A program made the translations under genes and the position numbers. A stretch of DNA of 64,000 bases from Larix kaempferi (lineage: Eukaryota; Streptophyta; Pinopsida; Pinales; Pinaceae): contig BSBM01000486.1 of NCBI GenBank assembly GCA_027924585.1, positions 43,704,501 through 43,768,500 on the forward strand, in the 5' to 3' direction. This document shows positions 1 to 11,258 of this stretch, in pieces. The notes below the pieces were generated by a model. That model saw only the letters and a program-made list of their open reading frames with translations, did not search any database and was not told where the DNA came from. Within the stretch, counting starts at the first letter, position 1. Every line of letters begins with the position of its first letter.

Positions 1-349
1 CTCTCTCAAGTGTGTGAGTGTATCAAATGAGGAATACACCTCCTCTATTTATACACTACTCTGACATATCTTTTACACAAGTACATGTAGGCTCGTATTT
101 AACCAATGGGTTAAATACCCCACTACAACTGACTGGGATGACCCCTCTAGGGTGGTCTAATAACCCTTTGACCCACATAACACATATAGGGCCGACCTCC
201 ACTAGGGAAGTCTAATAACCCGAGTTACCACATTCCGACGGAGGAATAAACATCTCTGGATATACAATAAGATCTTTACGGAGGAATGAAACATCTCCGG
301 AATAATAAAGTACAATTATAATATTCTTTGAAGTTACAATATCTCAACA
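1..349 (-). repeat. 5' part of a Ty1/copia-type LTR, cut by window edge
   Basis: On the minus strand this begins TGTTGAGATATTG and resembles the 5' half of the complete copia LTRs at 34,451 and 41,174. It shares the repeated phrase GGGTGGTCTAATAACCC, a TATA box in the same relative place and the same terminus style. The element continues off the left edge, so its other LTR and target duplication cannot be seen. It is inserted directly into the coding frame of the ORF at 350-1398, which then stops within the LTR. It is a diverged relative, not a copy, of the LTRs at 34-41 kb. Confidence 0.75.
45..53 (-). promoter_or_regulatory. TATA box in copia LTR
   Basis: TATAAATAG on the minus strand, at the same relative place in the LTR as the TATA boxes of the full-length copia LTRs (34,763-34,771 and 41,486-41,494). 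Confidence 0.55.
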
Positions 350-1398
350 AAGTGGAACTGTCTGCCATTCTCCTGGGTATCATTGAGTTCATCCAAGAAC
401 TCATTAAGAAGATACTGACACCAATTGAATTGGGTGCCTTCAGCCACTACGGCACCAAGTAGTATTGCTCCCGTAGGCACCTCCGGAGGCCTAGCTGTTC
501 TGAGGATTTTTCCTGCGAGCAACTAGATGACAAATCTTGTCGCTCTATCTTCAATTTCTTTTGTGGGAAAACCTCTTTTCCCTTTCACCAATGCATAAGT
601 TTTCTTCAGCTTTTTGACCGCTTCTTTTTCCTTACTCTTCCCTTGGAAGAACTGCTTGGGATCCTTGCCGCGCTTGCTTAGCCCTATAATGCGGTGGATT
701 AAATCAATGTTGACATCAATATTTCTGTCAAACCACAGGTATCCTTGATGGAGTCGCGCCATTAGAGTGCGAACCACGACATTAACTTCTGGTGAGCGAT
801 CAAAATGTGGCAGTCTGAGGAGGTTCAACAATCCTGATTGAACTACCGGTGTCAGCCAGCTTTCGGAAACCAAGTTAAATGTGCCCTTGGCATCTTTCTT
901 CCAGCACATGTACTGGTCAGGCTAGAACTGTGGATACTTGGGGGCAAGGGGCTCTTCCTTCTGCACGCCTAGGAGGTCATAGTCCTCCCACTTACAGTCC
1001 GGGATCTTTCCGAGCAGGTTCTTGGCGACCTCTACATGTTTTGAAATTGGCGACAATGGGATTTCATATCTAGCATTCTTGGCCAATTTAAAGACCGGGG
1101 CATCCAACGCCCGTGGTGATATATACTCCGGTGTCAACCTCAAGGGTTCCTTCTGAAAGACCAGTGATCTTAGCGTCGTCTGGCTTGTCTTTGAAGTCTT
1201 GCTTCATGGTCCCGTTATGTCTTTCCCTTTGTCTTGCATGATTGGATTATGGCGAGGTGATCTTCTAGACGCTTGACCGAGTTCGAGTATAGTCTTCTTG
1301 GAAGAGGTTTTCATTAACTTTGCAATTCCCCCATGCTGAAAGATTCGGATTGCTTCTTGGAGTGTAAGCTCTTCTTCTCTGTCTGGTGATTTGGACAT
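350..1398 (-). pseudogene. Uncharacterised retroelement ORF (candidate Tat-type additional ORF), broken
   Basis: One minus-strand reading frame starts at ATG 1398 (MSKSPDREEEL) and runs to the LTR boundary at 350 with only three in-frame stops (1204-1206, 922-924, 523-525). Visible segments are an acidic/basic N-terminus, a stretch containing EVNVVVRTLMARLHQGYLWF, a DLIHRIIGLSKRGKDP segment, a Lys-rich patch and a C-terminal FNWCQYLLNEFLDEL segment. I do not recognise a named enzymatic domain. It looks like the repeat-associated plant ORFs found next to Ty3/gypsy elements. It lies about 590 bp downstream of a Tat/Ogre-like integrase on the same strand, where Tat and Athila lineages are known to carry additional ORFs, so I infer an additional ORF of that element. 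The 3' end is lost to the copia LTR insertion at 349/350. Function is unknown. Confidence 0.6.
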
Positions 1399-1510
1399 TC
1401 ACTAGCGAGAGTAGGCAACTGTTCAGAAATATGGCTAAGGATTGCTAATACAAGAGCCAACGCATGAAAATTCTAAGGGTCTGGTAATGCCTACAAGTCC
1501 TCATGCAACG

Positions 1511-1520
1511 TTATTTATAG
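1511..1520 (-). promoter_or_regulatory. Candidate TATA box upstream of the ORF at 350-1398
   Basis: CTATAAATAA on the minus strand, about 115 bp upstream of ATG 1398. The spacing suits a plant core promoter with a short 5' leader. It is a sequence match only, but no other TATA-like site is as well placed. Confidence 0.4.
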
Positions 1521-1990
1521 GCACAGCTGGGTCCTCCCCGTGCCTTCCAACGGCTAGATAAGCATTTAATGAGGTGTCCGTTGGCCAATTTGAGTGAATA
1601 CTTCAGTCCCTTCCGTCATCAGCATGTTCAGAACGGCTATCTTTTCGTTAAATGCTCAAGCGGTTCATTGCAACAGTCATATAACGGCTATTTTTCTCAA
1701 AAGTAGTGTAATGGCTATTTTTCTGAGTCTTGCGCCGAGCTGCATGACAATCCATCTGCGATCCTGCGCAGTTACTTCGCAGTACCAAAATTTTTCAACT
1801 GTGCGCTTTCAATTTTTTTATTTTTTATTTTCCCCGCATAGCTTCGACAGTGTTGCGCAGTGCATACATTGTCCTTCTTATCATACCTTGTTCCTCTTAC
1901 CATACATGTATAGACTCCTTTACATTTCTAGTGTCCAATTTCAACTGTAATTGACACTTAGAAATCTCTTCCTCTGCTTGTTCCAAGGTT
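1521..1990. other. Spacer between integrase end and downstream ORF
   Basis: About 470 bp between the integrase stop (1991) and the putative promoter of the downstream ORF, in minus-strand order. It contains a T-rich tract near 1816-1841 and no coding homology I can recognise. It would be the region between pol and the additional ORF of the decayed Tat-like element. Confidence 0.5.
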
Positions 1991-2625
1991 CTATGAAGCA
2001 GGACTATCATGGTACAACTTTAGCCTGCTTCCATTTATTAAAGTTGGTAGGGTATCGCCAGCTAAATTGTCTAACTGGACTGCACTAGTGTTAGTAACAT
2101 GTATCACAGTATATGGGCCAATCCAATGCATCTTGAATTTACCAGGAAACTTCATGAATTTGCTATCATACAAGAGGACTAGGTCACCTACCTGAAAGCA
2201 CTTGTTCTTTATATGGCGATCATGCCAGTCTTTCTCGCGGTCCTTCTGAGCTTGCTGGTGGAAGCTGGCAATGAAGCGATCTTCCTCAAACCCAACGAGG
2301 TGTAGTAACCTTTCTTCTAATGCTACGCGGTCTTCCATCCCTATGAACGGAGCGATCCTCAAACTAGGGACAATATATTCCATTGGCATTATAGCTTCCT
2401 GCCCATAAGCCAACTGAAAATGTGTACGTCCTGTCAATTTCTTGCATGTAGTCCTGTATGCCCATAACACAGAGAAAATGCGTAGATCCCAATCATCTCT
2501 ATTTACATTGCAGACCTTAGTGAGTGCATTCTCCAGTATTTTATTGAAATCCTCAACAGTGCCATTCGCCTGTGGATGATATGGAGTACTGCACTGATGA
2601 CGAATGTGGAATTCCTCTGTAAGTG
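1991..2625 (-). pseudogene. Ty3/gypsy (Tat/Ogre-like) integrase C-terminal remnant
   Basis: The minus-strand frame is open from the LTR boundary at 2625 to a stop at 1991. It starts in the integrase core with [16 protein letters not shown], which retains the third catalytic acidic residue (E). It continues through [20 protein letters not shown] and ends in a GPY/F-type C-terminal domain ([12 protein letters not shown], then NGSRLKLYH). The sequence style (LWAYRT, YGQEA, VPSLR) is typical of the plant Tat/Ogre branch. The first two catalytic Asp residues, the zinc-binding domain and all upstream pol are missing because another LTR element starts at 2626. This is a truncated relic with unusually few lesions in what remains. 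Confidence 0.85.
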
Positions 2626-4195
2626 TGTCATGTCCCCCATTTTGACCCTTGTAATATTTGGGCTATAATGTAAATATTGTATGCATATTTTGTATGATTC
2701 CTAGCGTGGAGCTCAAGGCCAAGGCCCCGCTAGTGAACGCTCGATCTTGAAGAGGAAAGTAGGTTGGTATTAATTAACCCATGTGCTAGTGAGCCATGGG
2801 AATTGTAAATATGCATTTTAATATAAATGCCCACAACTAGCTATGCAATGAAACAAGAGATGGGGGCATGATATTTCAAGGAATTGGGAGGGAAATATTT
2901 AAACCCTTGAGCCAATCAAGTCAAGCCAAGTGTCAATGAGAGAACCCATGAACCATCAACTACCCATGTGGATTTTGATGCCCAATCATTCATTTCTCCC
3001 AAGAGGTGGGTGAAGAAGTTAATGCCTTGGGGATTGGGGAGGTATGGTTGTCCAAATTTGAGTATGGGCAAGCCACCCTCATGGAAAAACGTGTTTCTCC
3101 TTCTTGGGCAAGAAAACTCCCATGAATTGCCTTCCCAAGCCATTTTTTTTCATAGTCAAACTTCACCCTCTCACGTTTGGAGAGCTTGCTAGGCGTTTTT
3201 CTTGAAGTTTGCTAGGCATTTTTCTTGAAGCCTGTTGGGCGTTTTTAGCTTGCTGGGCATTTTTGGGAGTTTGCTGGGCGTTTTTGGCTTGCTAGGGCAT
3301 TTTTGGCTTGTTGGGAATTTTTATTTGAAGCCTACTGGGCATTTTGGCTTGCTGGGGTTTTATCCTCCACGTTTTTACCATTTCCTGCATTTTTCGATGC
3401 TTACAAACTCGTTTTGGTTAGCACAGTGGTTGGGTGAAGAGATCCATGAATTGGGGGTTTAATGGAGGTCGTTTTTTCTCCTGGGTTGTCCCTAAACGTT
3501 TTCTGAAAATGAAATTTGCCTTTCCAGGGTTGTTTTCCCATTCCTCATTTCGTTTTTGGGTTGCCCACATTTTCCCTTCATACCCAATACTTGAGATTTT
3601 GCTGTTATGTGTACCCATGCCCAGTTTATGAGTTTCTCTGTGTAGTAGATTGTTGGGGTTGAAATGGGTTTCCATTGTTTTGGCTTGAACTTGAGTGGAA
3701 GCATCCACAATTGAAGAGGGTTCAGATTTAGCTTGATAAACCTAGCAGTGGTCTGGCTTGGCTTAGGTCCAAATGACTATTTGGTTGTTTGGTTGTGTAT
3801 GAGTTTGAAATCCCCTTTTTCCTTGTAGATATCATGCCCAGCTCGGGGGTGGCCTTCGAACGGACTCAGTATATGCTGTCGAAGAGCCTACAGTTGGGTG
3901 GAACGTTGCCGCGACATAGCTAGTTGCTTGGGACAATTGCACAATGAAGATAAGTGTTTTCTGTCTATGTATTTACTTCTGCAATGCATTAATTTGATGA
4001 TTGTTTTGATATGTTGGATGGGCATAAATTGTGTGTGGATTAGTTTCAATTCTGCTGTGCATTTTGCCTAATTTGTATCTGCACACCAATGTTTTTATTC
4101 ATATGATGTTAATGAATGGGCTGAGTTTTATGAAAAGCGCCACAGATTGTTATCATGTTCCCTCTCTTATTGGGCCAGCAGGTGGGTACATGACA
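2626..4195 (+). repeat. LTR of a plus-strand retrotransposon, inserted in the integrase relic
   Basis: The 1,570-bp sequence begins TGTCATGT and ends ACATGACA, an 8-bp perfect terminal inverted repeat of TG...CA type. It is followed two bases later by a tRNA-iMet primer-binding site, so this is the 5' LTR. The five bases before it are AAGTG, the expected left target duplication. No second copy of this LTR and no matching right AAGTG junction is visible in the window, so the element is either truncated or extends through unrecognised sequence. An internal minisatellite lies at 3186-3358. Confidence 0.8.
3186..3358. repeat. Minisatellite inside the LTR, TTGCTGGGC(A/G)TTTTT family
   Basis: About eight degenerate copies of a roughly 18-27 bp unit built on CTTGCTGGGCATTTTTGG, some carrying a CTTGAAG insert. 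Unit length varies, so this is an irregular minisatellite. It is internal to the LTR at 2626-4195. Confidence 0.7.
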
Positions 4196-4197
4196 TT

Positions 4198-4210
4198 TGG
4201 TATCAGAGCC
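4198..4210 (+). other. Primer-binding site, tRNA-iMet type
   Basis: TGGTATCAGAGCC lies two bases after the LTR end at 4195. It is the standard plant primer-binding site complementary to the 3' end of initiator methionine tRNA, and it fixes the LTR boundary and the plus orientation. Confidence 0.85.
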
Positions 4211-4850
4211 CATGGTTACAACACTGAGGCTGTTGGGCCGACATTCACACAACAGATTAGGAAAATATGATTTTTGTGTGTGTTGTGCATGGGGTATGTT
4301 GTTGTGTGTTGGTTGTTGTTTGTTGCTAATTGCTGTGCATATGAGATAATGCATCATGTGCTTGAGACCTTGGCTAATTATGAATCCTTGTCCCTTGAAT
4401 GTCCATGATGCTTTGAATGCATGAAATTGAATGTTGGGCATGGTTGGCATGAGTTTTTGTGTGTTAATGTCATGATTGAAAGCCTGAACAGTTGGTTGTT
4501 ACAGCCCCATATCTTAATGATGTTTGTTAATTATAATGAACCAACATTTATATGGCCGATTGATGGTTTTCGGAAGCGAGGAAAGCTTGCGAATTATGCC
4601 CTTATGCACATGAGTTTTCCTTGCCCATGCTTGTTGGATGCTTGAAGATTGATTGTGAATCCATTGGTTGGATTGTTGAATTTGAAATGAAGAGAAAATC
4701 CCTTTTCAGAGATGCAAGTTCTTGGCATTCTTTTACTGTTTTTATGCAAGTTTGATATGTAGTAACTCACCTCTGTAAAGAAAACAAATCAAATATCTCC
4801 ATAAAAATTCTAACTGTTTTTGAGAAATTGAAAAAAATTTCTAAGTGTTT
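4211..4850. other. Element interior after the primer-binding site, no coding seen
   Basis: Sequence after the primer-binding site with no gag or pol similarity in any frame. The longest open frames are under 80 codons and carry no recognisable motif. Confidence 0.5.
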
Positions 4851-5400
4851 GCTGCGGCGGCGAAATTAACGCTAATTTTTGCACCATGCGCGGGCACAAT
4901 GACAAAGTTAAGCATAACTCTGCGCGCGTGGCGCCAAATTTAGCATAAATGCTGCGCTAAAAGGGAAGAGAGATTCAAAAAATTTGTAAGTGTCCTTTTT
5001 GAAATTTTGGGCCATGGGCGCGGTGACAAAGTTAAGGATAACTCTACGCGCGCGCCGACAAAGTTAAGGATAAGTTTTGCGCGGCACTGGCAGAAAAATT
5101 AATGATAAGTTTGCGACACATGGCGGTGAAGTTAAGGTTAAGTTTTGCACGCGGCGGCGGCAATTTTAACTTTAAAATATGTGATGCGCGTGGCGAAGTT
5201 AATGTTAGAAATTGCGATGGGCGGCAAAGAAAAGGCCAGGATTGGTGAAATGGGCACATAAGTTAAGGATAAAACCTGCGCTACGGCGGCAATTTTAGGG
5301 TTAGATCCAGTGCCAAGGGAGACAACATTAAGGATAAAACCTGCACTGCGACGGGGGAGTTAAGGTCAAATTCAGCGATGGTCGCAGAGGTTGAGCTCCG
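4851..5400 (+). repeat. Degenerate CpG-rich minisatellite with AGTTAAGGATAA core
   Basis: About ten irregularly spaced copies of an AGTTAAGGATAA-like core, each followed by a GC/CpG-rich tail such as TGCGCGGC or GGCGGC. Good copies are near 4903, 5030, 5061, 5128, 5259 and 5326. Spacing is about 30-65 bp. CpG density is much higher than in the surrounding AT-rich DNA. Short open frames through the array are repeat artefacts. Confidence 0.7.
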
Positions 5401-5418
5401 ACCAGTGAGGGGAGGAGC

Positions 5419-5472
5419 AAAAAAAAAAAAATAAATAAATAAATAAAATAAAAATAAAAATATATATATATA
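5419..5472. repeat. A-rich/(AAAT)n/(TA)n simple repeat
   Basis: A run of A, then AAAT-type repeats and a short TA run. Confidence 0.9.
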
Positions 5473-8289
5473 GAGCCAAAAACTTGATTTTTGGATAGGA
5501 GCAGTCGGGCTCAGAATGGGATGATTCCTGTGGGGTTCGGAGGCCATTAACGAAGGCCATGAAAGAACCAGAAAGGGTCCCAAACCCAGTATGCTCCAAT
5601 TTGACGGAAAATGGAGAATAGTGACTTTTGTAAGACAATGTCCCGAGGATTGATAGAAGGTCAGTTTTAGCTAAAATTGATATGGCGTGGCCGTGGAGCA
5701 GGCACAGTGTTAAGTTTGGAATCTTGGAGCCAAACTCCAAAGGATGTGGAGTCGGAGTGAACCAGAAGGCCAAAAAGCACTGTTCCGGGCCACTTTTTGG
5801 GGATTTTGAAAAGCTTGTGGACAGTAAAAGTGAACCTAGATGTTGGAATCAAAATTTTTACTGAACTAGACATTTCATCTTTTCATTAAGATGGACAGTT
5901 TCTGTTAGACGAAGATTTTCCATAAATGCATAGTTTGGGAGATAGCCATTTTTGGCCAAATTTTGAGATTTTGGGGAAAAAGTGAAAAGTGAAAAGTAGC
6001 CAAACCCCGAATTTTATAGAAGTTGACTAGTGCATCGGAACCAGGATCCGAAGGTTGCTGAGTGTTCCTTGTTATATGGACTACCTTCACCTGGTAAATA
6101 GGTTTTCATGATTCTTCCTAAATTTACTTCTGCAAGCAGTTGAAGTTGTCATTTCAGAACAAATTGCAGCTGTGTAAAAGTGCAGAAATTTGGGCAAATT
6201 TGCATTTTTGGAAGAGTGTAAATTCCATGTCTTGGATCGGAATGGAGCACGGGGATAGGCGTTGGAAAGCGTGTCCATAGGAGAACAGGGGTGTATGACC
6301 ATAATTTGAATGAGGTGCGCATATATCATAGATATTCGGTGTAGAAGAGTGCCAGCAGCTATTTTGACACAAAAATTTGTTGTCAATATGGGCAATTTCT
6401 ATAATTGCATGACTGGAAGGAACCGGACCAACTATGATATGGAAGACGGATTCCATGCTACGATGAGGGATTGGAAAGGGAGAATTCCTTAACCCCTGTT
6501 TTGATATCATATTTATAATTATAAAATTGTCATGCATATAAACTATGGCATAGGAATGTGAAACTGTAAGAGATCACATAGATGCATATGCACTAGATGA
6601 CATATTAACAAACATTGCATAGTGCATGTGGAAATGTTGTGCATAAATAGGATATGGCATATTGGTAAAATAGTAAAGTTTTACATGTGCAATGAGCCAC
6701 TTAAGACAATGATTGTGGTTGCTAATCATTAGTTGCGTTCGCATTGGTTATAGGGCCAAAGGCAACTGAAGCATGGCTAAAGACGAGGATGATGTTGTTG
6801 CATATGACCTACAACTGTATGAGGAAATGATGGTACAACAAATCTATGATCATGAGGTTGGCAAAAGGACTGTGTAGCCTTGGTAAGAGGCCAACTGATC
6901 AGGTAACATCAAGTGATTTTAATATCAACCATGCAGGTAATGGTTATTGGTGCATAAATTGCATGAATGTTGAAAGCGGATTTGGTAATATCCCTTCAAC
7001 TATGTTTGAATTATGTTGAATGCATAGTACTCATAACTTAATGCAAGGTATCATTGAGGAAATTTGCATTAAAATATTGTGCACAATCTTGTGGTTATGC
7101 ATTGAGTGAATGCACATTAAAAGATTATGTGAGTGATGTAAATGTGCATGCATAGGTATAGGTGAACATCATGAGATGCATTGTGAGAATGCATGATTGT
7201 GATGTATGTTTCATTGCAATTAGATAATAGATGGAATGGTGAACTATTATCAATATTAAGAGCAAGAGAATAATTGCATAAAATGATTAAATTGAGCCAT
7301 GCAACTCTAGTATGGTAATGATGCACATGAAGTGAATGATTTTGGTGATATTATCAATGGCATTGACTGATTAGAGAAATTAGATTTGAATTCTATTGTT
7401 AAATGCTACTAACTGTTTGGCTATTTGATAAATGTGTCAGGAAGACACATTGCAAGAAGACCAGGAGTGATGGCCTACAAAAGCCAAACTAGATGGGAAA
7501 GACCCCATGCTTTGGAAATGGGTTTCGAGTGAAACACCATTGATAATGTCTCAGCCAAACCGCATGTTGGTAAACCATGAGAGTTAGATGGTAAAGCTAT
7601 GCCTAGAAGGCATGTGAGACACACCTGCAAAATGAATGAGTATTCTGTGACCCTAGACAAGAACATGCATGTCTAAATTATTAGGGTTAATATGCAGAGC
7701 ATGCTCTATCTTATTTATATCATTGCAGACTACTTGAGTATGATTAGGACCTACATAGCACACATCGGAAAGGGGGTGCACACCTTTTCTGGTGATAGGT
7801 CATGATAGGGTTTTCAATATTGACTACACCCTAAGGGAATGGACTCATTCCTGGTGTTTCAATACTTGATAGTGAATGATATGGAATGTGGTTAAGAAAT
7901 TGAACAACAATACTGATGAGCTTGCTTATCCTTCTTGTGTTGTCAGCCTACATAGATGTAGATTGATACTGCACATAAAAGGGAAAAGTGAAGAAGGGTA
8001 TGCAAAAGGATTGTATGGGAATTGGAAACCTTTCTATGCTCATGTGAAATATTACCAGAAGGGATGGATAGGCTCGAAGAGCTGTGTAATAAGAAGAGGT
8101 ATCATCCTTGTGTGAGTGGGGTCATGCTAACTTGCAATCAAGAAAGTCACCTATAAAGTTCCTAAAAGGAACCACCGATTTGCACAATAGAAGGAGTGGG
8201 GTCCTTGTATGAATGAAGAGTTGATGTGTGTGTGAAGGGTTATGGTGCAAGAAGGTGTGGTGACATTGGTGAAGGCATAAAATCTCTAT
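5473..8289. other. No recognisable gene
   Basis: Moderately AT-rich sequence with scattered short open frames. A 33-codon frame from ATG 6774 (MAKDEDDVVAYDLQLYEEMM) is acidic and slightly coding-like, but it is too short and isolated to call. I see no TE protein motif, tRNA or tandem array. Confidence 0.5.
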
Positions 8290-9165
8290 TGGGTCAGCAG
8301 TGGGAGGGCGGGTGTCGAAGACTGACTGAAAACCCTAAGATGCCTATAGCTCCATAGTAGAGCCTTGACCTATAATGGTCAGGTGGCGTAGTTTCCTTCC
8401 ATTGGTCGATGACCCAGACGAATGTGCTGGCTCGACAATGGAGAGGGCCAACCAGGTATGGGACTGGTTGGGCACCACCAAATGCTTGATAAATCCAGTC
8501 GGTGTGAAGGTGTACTGGTGAAGCATTAACTACATCAAAGTCCATAGGCGATCCCAAGGCTTGCAAAGTGAAGCAGGATCTTGTGGACCAGAGGGGAAAT
8601 GCACAATACAGATAAGTATTCAGTTTCATTTATGTCTTGTTTGAAATAATGAATATTTCAGGAAGTCTTCTAACAAGTAAGCTGATACACTATTGTTTCT
8701 TTGTTGGAAACCTTGGTCATTGCAGGAAAGCAAGACCCTGAAAGAACTATAAGTTGCTGGTAAATCCAGAGATTAAATGAGTAGGCGCTATGAAACAATT
8801 GATAAATCCGGGGAGTAACTGGTTGTGTACTATAAATTCTTGGTAAACCAGAGAGTAACTGGTTGTGCACTATAAATTCTTGGTAAATCCGAGAGTAATT
8901 GATGCTCGATAAATTTAGAGAATAGTTGGTGGGAACATTAACCACTTGATGTTGTGGAGCAGCCAGCGTGCTGGCCAAACATTCCTTAATTAATTGATAA
9001 AAAACAGTCGGTGTACTGGCCTGACATTGCCTATTCAAATGGTTGTGGAATAGCCTGCTTGCTGTCCCAACATTCGTTATTGTATCCACGGGAAATCCAA
9101 TGCTTGGAAAGCAAAGAAGATCTCGTGGAATAAGGTGAAGACCTCCAATATAGATAAGTATTTGG
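8290..9165. repeat. Degenerate direct-repeat block
   Basis: Parts of 8500-8640 recur in degenerate form at about 9012-9165. Both contain CGGTGT...ACTGG, then AATGCTTGGAAAG-like, then AGATCTCGTGGA-like and AGATAAGTATT phrases. A cleaner 40-bp tandem lies between them. No coding content is recognised. Confidence 0.5.
8813..8892. repeat. 40-bp tandem repeat, two copies
   Basis: Two adjacent copies, at 8813 and 8853, of a 40-bp unit beginning GAGTAACTGGTTGTG and containing ACTATAAATTCTTGGTAAA. Decayed copies continue on both sides. Confidence 0.8.
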
Positions 9166-10037
9166 TTACCTTGCAGCTTCTTGCTTATGAATATACGTGT
9201 GTATATGATTTGGTTATGATTTCCTAAACTCTTGTTTAGAAATAAACCCTATGAAAATGAACTAAACATGTGAATTGATTCAATGTTTGAGTGTAGGTAT
9301 TGTTGGAAGCAAGGATTATGAAGGCATCCTAGAGATGCATGTAGACATGTGACCATCCTAAAGAGTTCAGTATGAGCAGTAATGAAAGATGGTGCTTGTG
9401 GACTTGAGTGGGTCATAGCCAGGGAAAATTTTAGGGGCGAATTATAGCCCATGGGCGAAATTATAGGGGTCACCAAAAAACCCTGGGCGAATTTTTAATA
9501 TTAAACAGGTTTTTTGAAATTTAAAAAATTAGCCCACATTTTATGAATCCCCAAATGGTGAAAAATCAGATAGCCCACCCAGCGAGAGAGGGAAAACGCG
9601 ATTTAGCCTAGTGAAAGATGAAGGAAATGGTATGTTTGCCCCTGTCATTCCCGTAATGGATTCCAAAGGTAGTGGTTTCGCCATTAAATTTTCATTGATG
9701 GAGGCGTGAGCAGTTCGTTCGCCCATGGTTTTCATTTATAGAGGGGATTGCCAGTTTTTTCGCCCCGATTTTATCGACATAGGGCATTTTTGCTAGTTAT
9801 TTCTCCCTGGATTGAAGGTTTTTAGTTGAATTCGAGAATCAATGCTGTTTTTTACCTCCCATTTCACGGTTAATGAGAAAATCGGAGTTTTAGCTCCCAA
9901 ATTGGTTAGTAAGATGGGAAAACATGCAACGGTCTAGAATCAGTGAAATGGGGATGTTTTTTCCCCTAAATAACGCTGCAAGGTCGAACAATATATCCCA
10001 TACAAACCCAGTCCCACATGAAGAATTGGATGATTTG
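9166..10037. other. No gene; GGGCGAA/TTCGCCC-rich stretch
   Basis: No coding homology. Between about 9430 and 9780 the heptamer GGGCGAA and its complement recur with A/T-rich spacers, including a GCCCATGGGCGAA palindromic stretch. I cannot assign this to an element. Confidence 0.4.
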
Positions 10038-10250
10038 TATCTTTGCATGAAGCTTGAGTGGGGTTACAATTTTACAGTGGCTGTCGCTGAGTCTGATTCA
10101 TATCTTTGCATGAAGCTTGAGTGGGGTTACAATTTTACAGTGGATGTCACTGAGTGGAAAGCAATTCACGGTGGCTGAGTGGAAAGGGTTACAATTTTAC
10201 AGTGGCTTTCGCTGAGTGGAATGTAATTCACGGTGGCTGAGTGGAAACTG
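10038..10250. repeat. 63-bp tandem repeat and shorter derivatives
   Basis: TATCTTTGCATGAAGCTTGA starts at 10038 and again at 10101, a 63-bp period. It is followed by decayed shorter copies of GGTTACAATTTTACAGTGG and CACGGTGGCTGAGTGGAAA up to 10250. The period is a multiple of three, which keeps an 84-codon frame (9924-10178) open with a repeated MKLEWGYNFTV peptide. I find nothing else to support a protein. Confidence 0.75.
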
Positions 10251-11160
10251 GAAAATATCTTCGTATTTTCAAGGTTCCCTGGGGTCTGCAGTCTTTGACT
10301 CTTTACAGAGGTTAGTTTCCATTCCTCTAACACTTCAATTCGGTTATGTAATTCTATTTCTATCTCATTCCTTGTCTGGAATAGTCTTACACATTAATTG
10401 TGTGCAAAACTCTGTAGTTTTTTGAGTTGTTTCCTCTACTATGTTTTTTCAGTAGAAATTTTTCATGGAAGTTGGATTGTGGAGCTAAACATTATAATTT
10501 TAAGGATTTTGGTACATTCTTCTCCCAAAATCCCAGACATGGTTAAAACAGAGTACATTCTAAACATGGTTAAGACAGGTGCGCATTTTAGACAGTTTTG
10601 AGTGTGTTCTAGCATTCTTGTACCTAAAGAATGATTTGTTTTTCATGTTGAATATTGTACCTATGGTTTTGCCTCTATTGTTGGTGTATAAACTAATGGA
10701 GATGCAATTCATGCAAATGCTACCTTTATATTGCTACCCTTTGAGCCTTCATCTTTGGTTCTCCCACTAGGTCAACTACAAGATCTGGATTTCTATCTAA
10801 ATCAACTAAATCTTGAGCTATGGAGTTAGAACATAGTGAAGTGATGTTACTAAAATTGGTGTTTTACCTACCTTTGAATTTAACTATGATGCTTCTACCA
10901 CTGAAGGATTTGTATTCATGTGATGGAAACTATGGCAAGACTAATGCTAGTTTTATTCCTATTGGAACCATATCTGCATGATCAATGGTGGACTTGGGTA
11001 ACCAACTATTCATGTTTCTACTTGTAAATGAAGAGTTGCAGCAATGTATAGCCACTAGACTACCCTTGTAATAATCCAAACAATTTGAAAATGGTTGGTA
11101 GGATTAATTTCATTTACCATATATCAGAAAATAGACACTAGAAAGTTTCCTATGCTTGGG
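10251..11160. other. No recognisable gene
   Basis: T-rich sequence with short open frames of hydrophobic composition. None carries a family motif. Confidence 0.45.
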
Positions 11161-11258
11161 TTGGATAGAGATAGTAATGGCTTGCCGATTGGATTTGGAT
11201 AGTAATGATCATCTCCTCGATTGGATAGAGATAGTAATGGCTTCCCAATTGGATTTAG
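11161..11258. repeat. 60-bp tandem repeat, under two copies
   Basis: TTGGATAGAGATAGTAATGG occurs at 11161 and again at 11221 with GATTGGATTT-like downstream sequence in both, a 60-bp period. Confidence 0.75.

Noticed and set aside
1594-1950. 118-codon plus-strand ORF
   Set aside because: Opposite strand of the spacer in a minus-strand element; hydrophobic, no motif.
4109-4270. Overlapping ORFs at the LTR/primer-site boundary
   Set aside because: They straddle the LTR end and primer-binding site, which explain the sequence better.
5044-5873. Several minus-strand ORFs of 68-133 codons
   Set aside because: Low-complexity frames through the CpG-rich minisatellite and the A-rich tract, with no motif.
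7876-8115. 79-codon plus-strand ORF as a gene
   Set aside because: Composition is plausible but there is no family match or supporting context.
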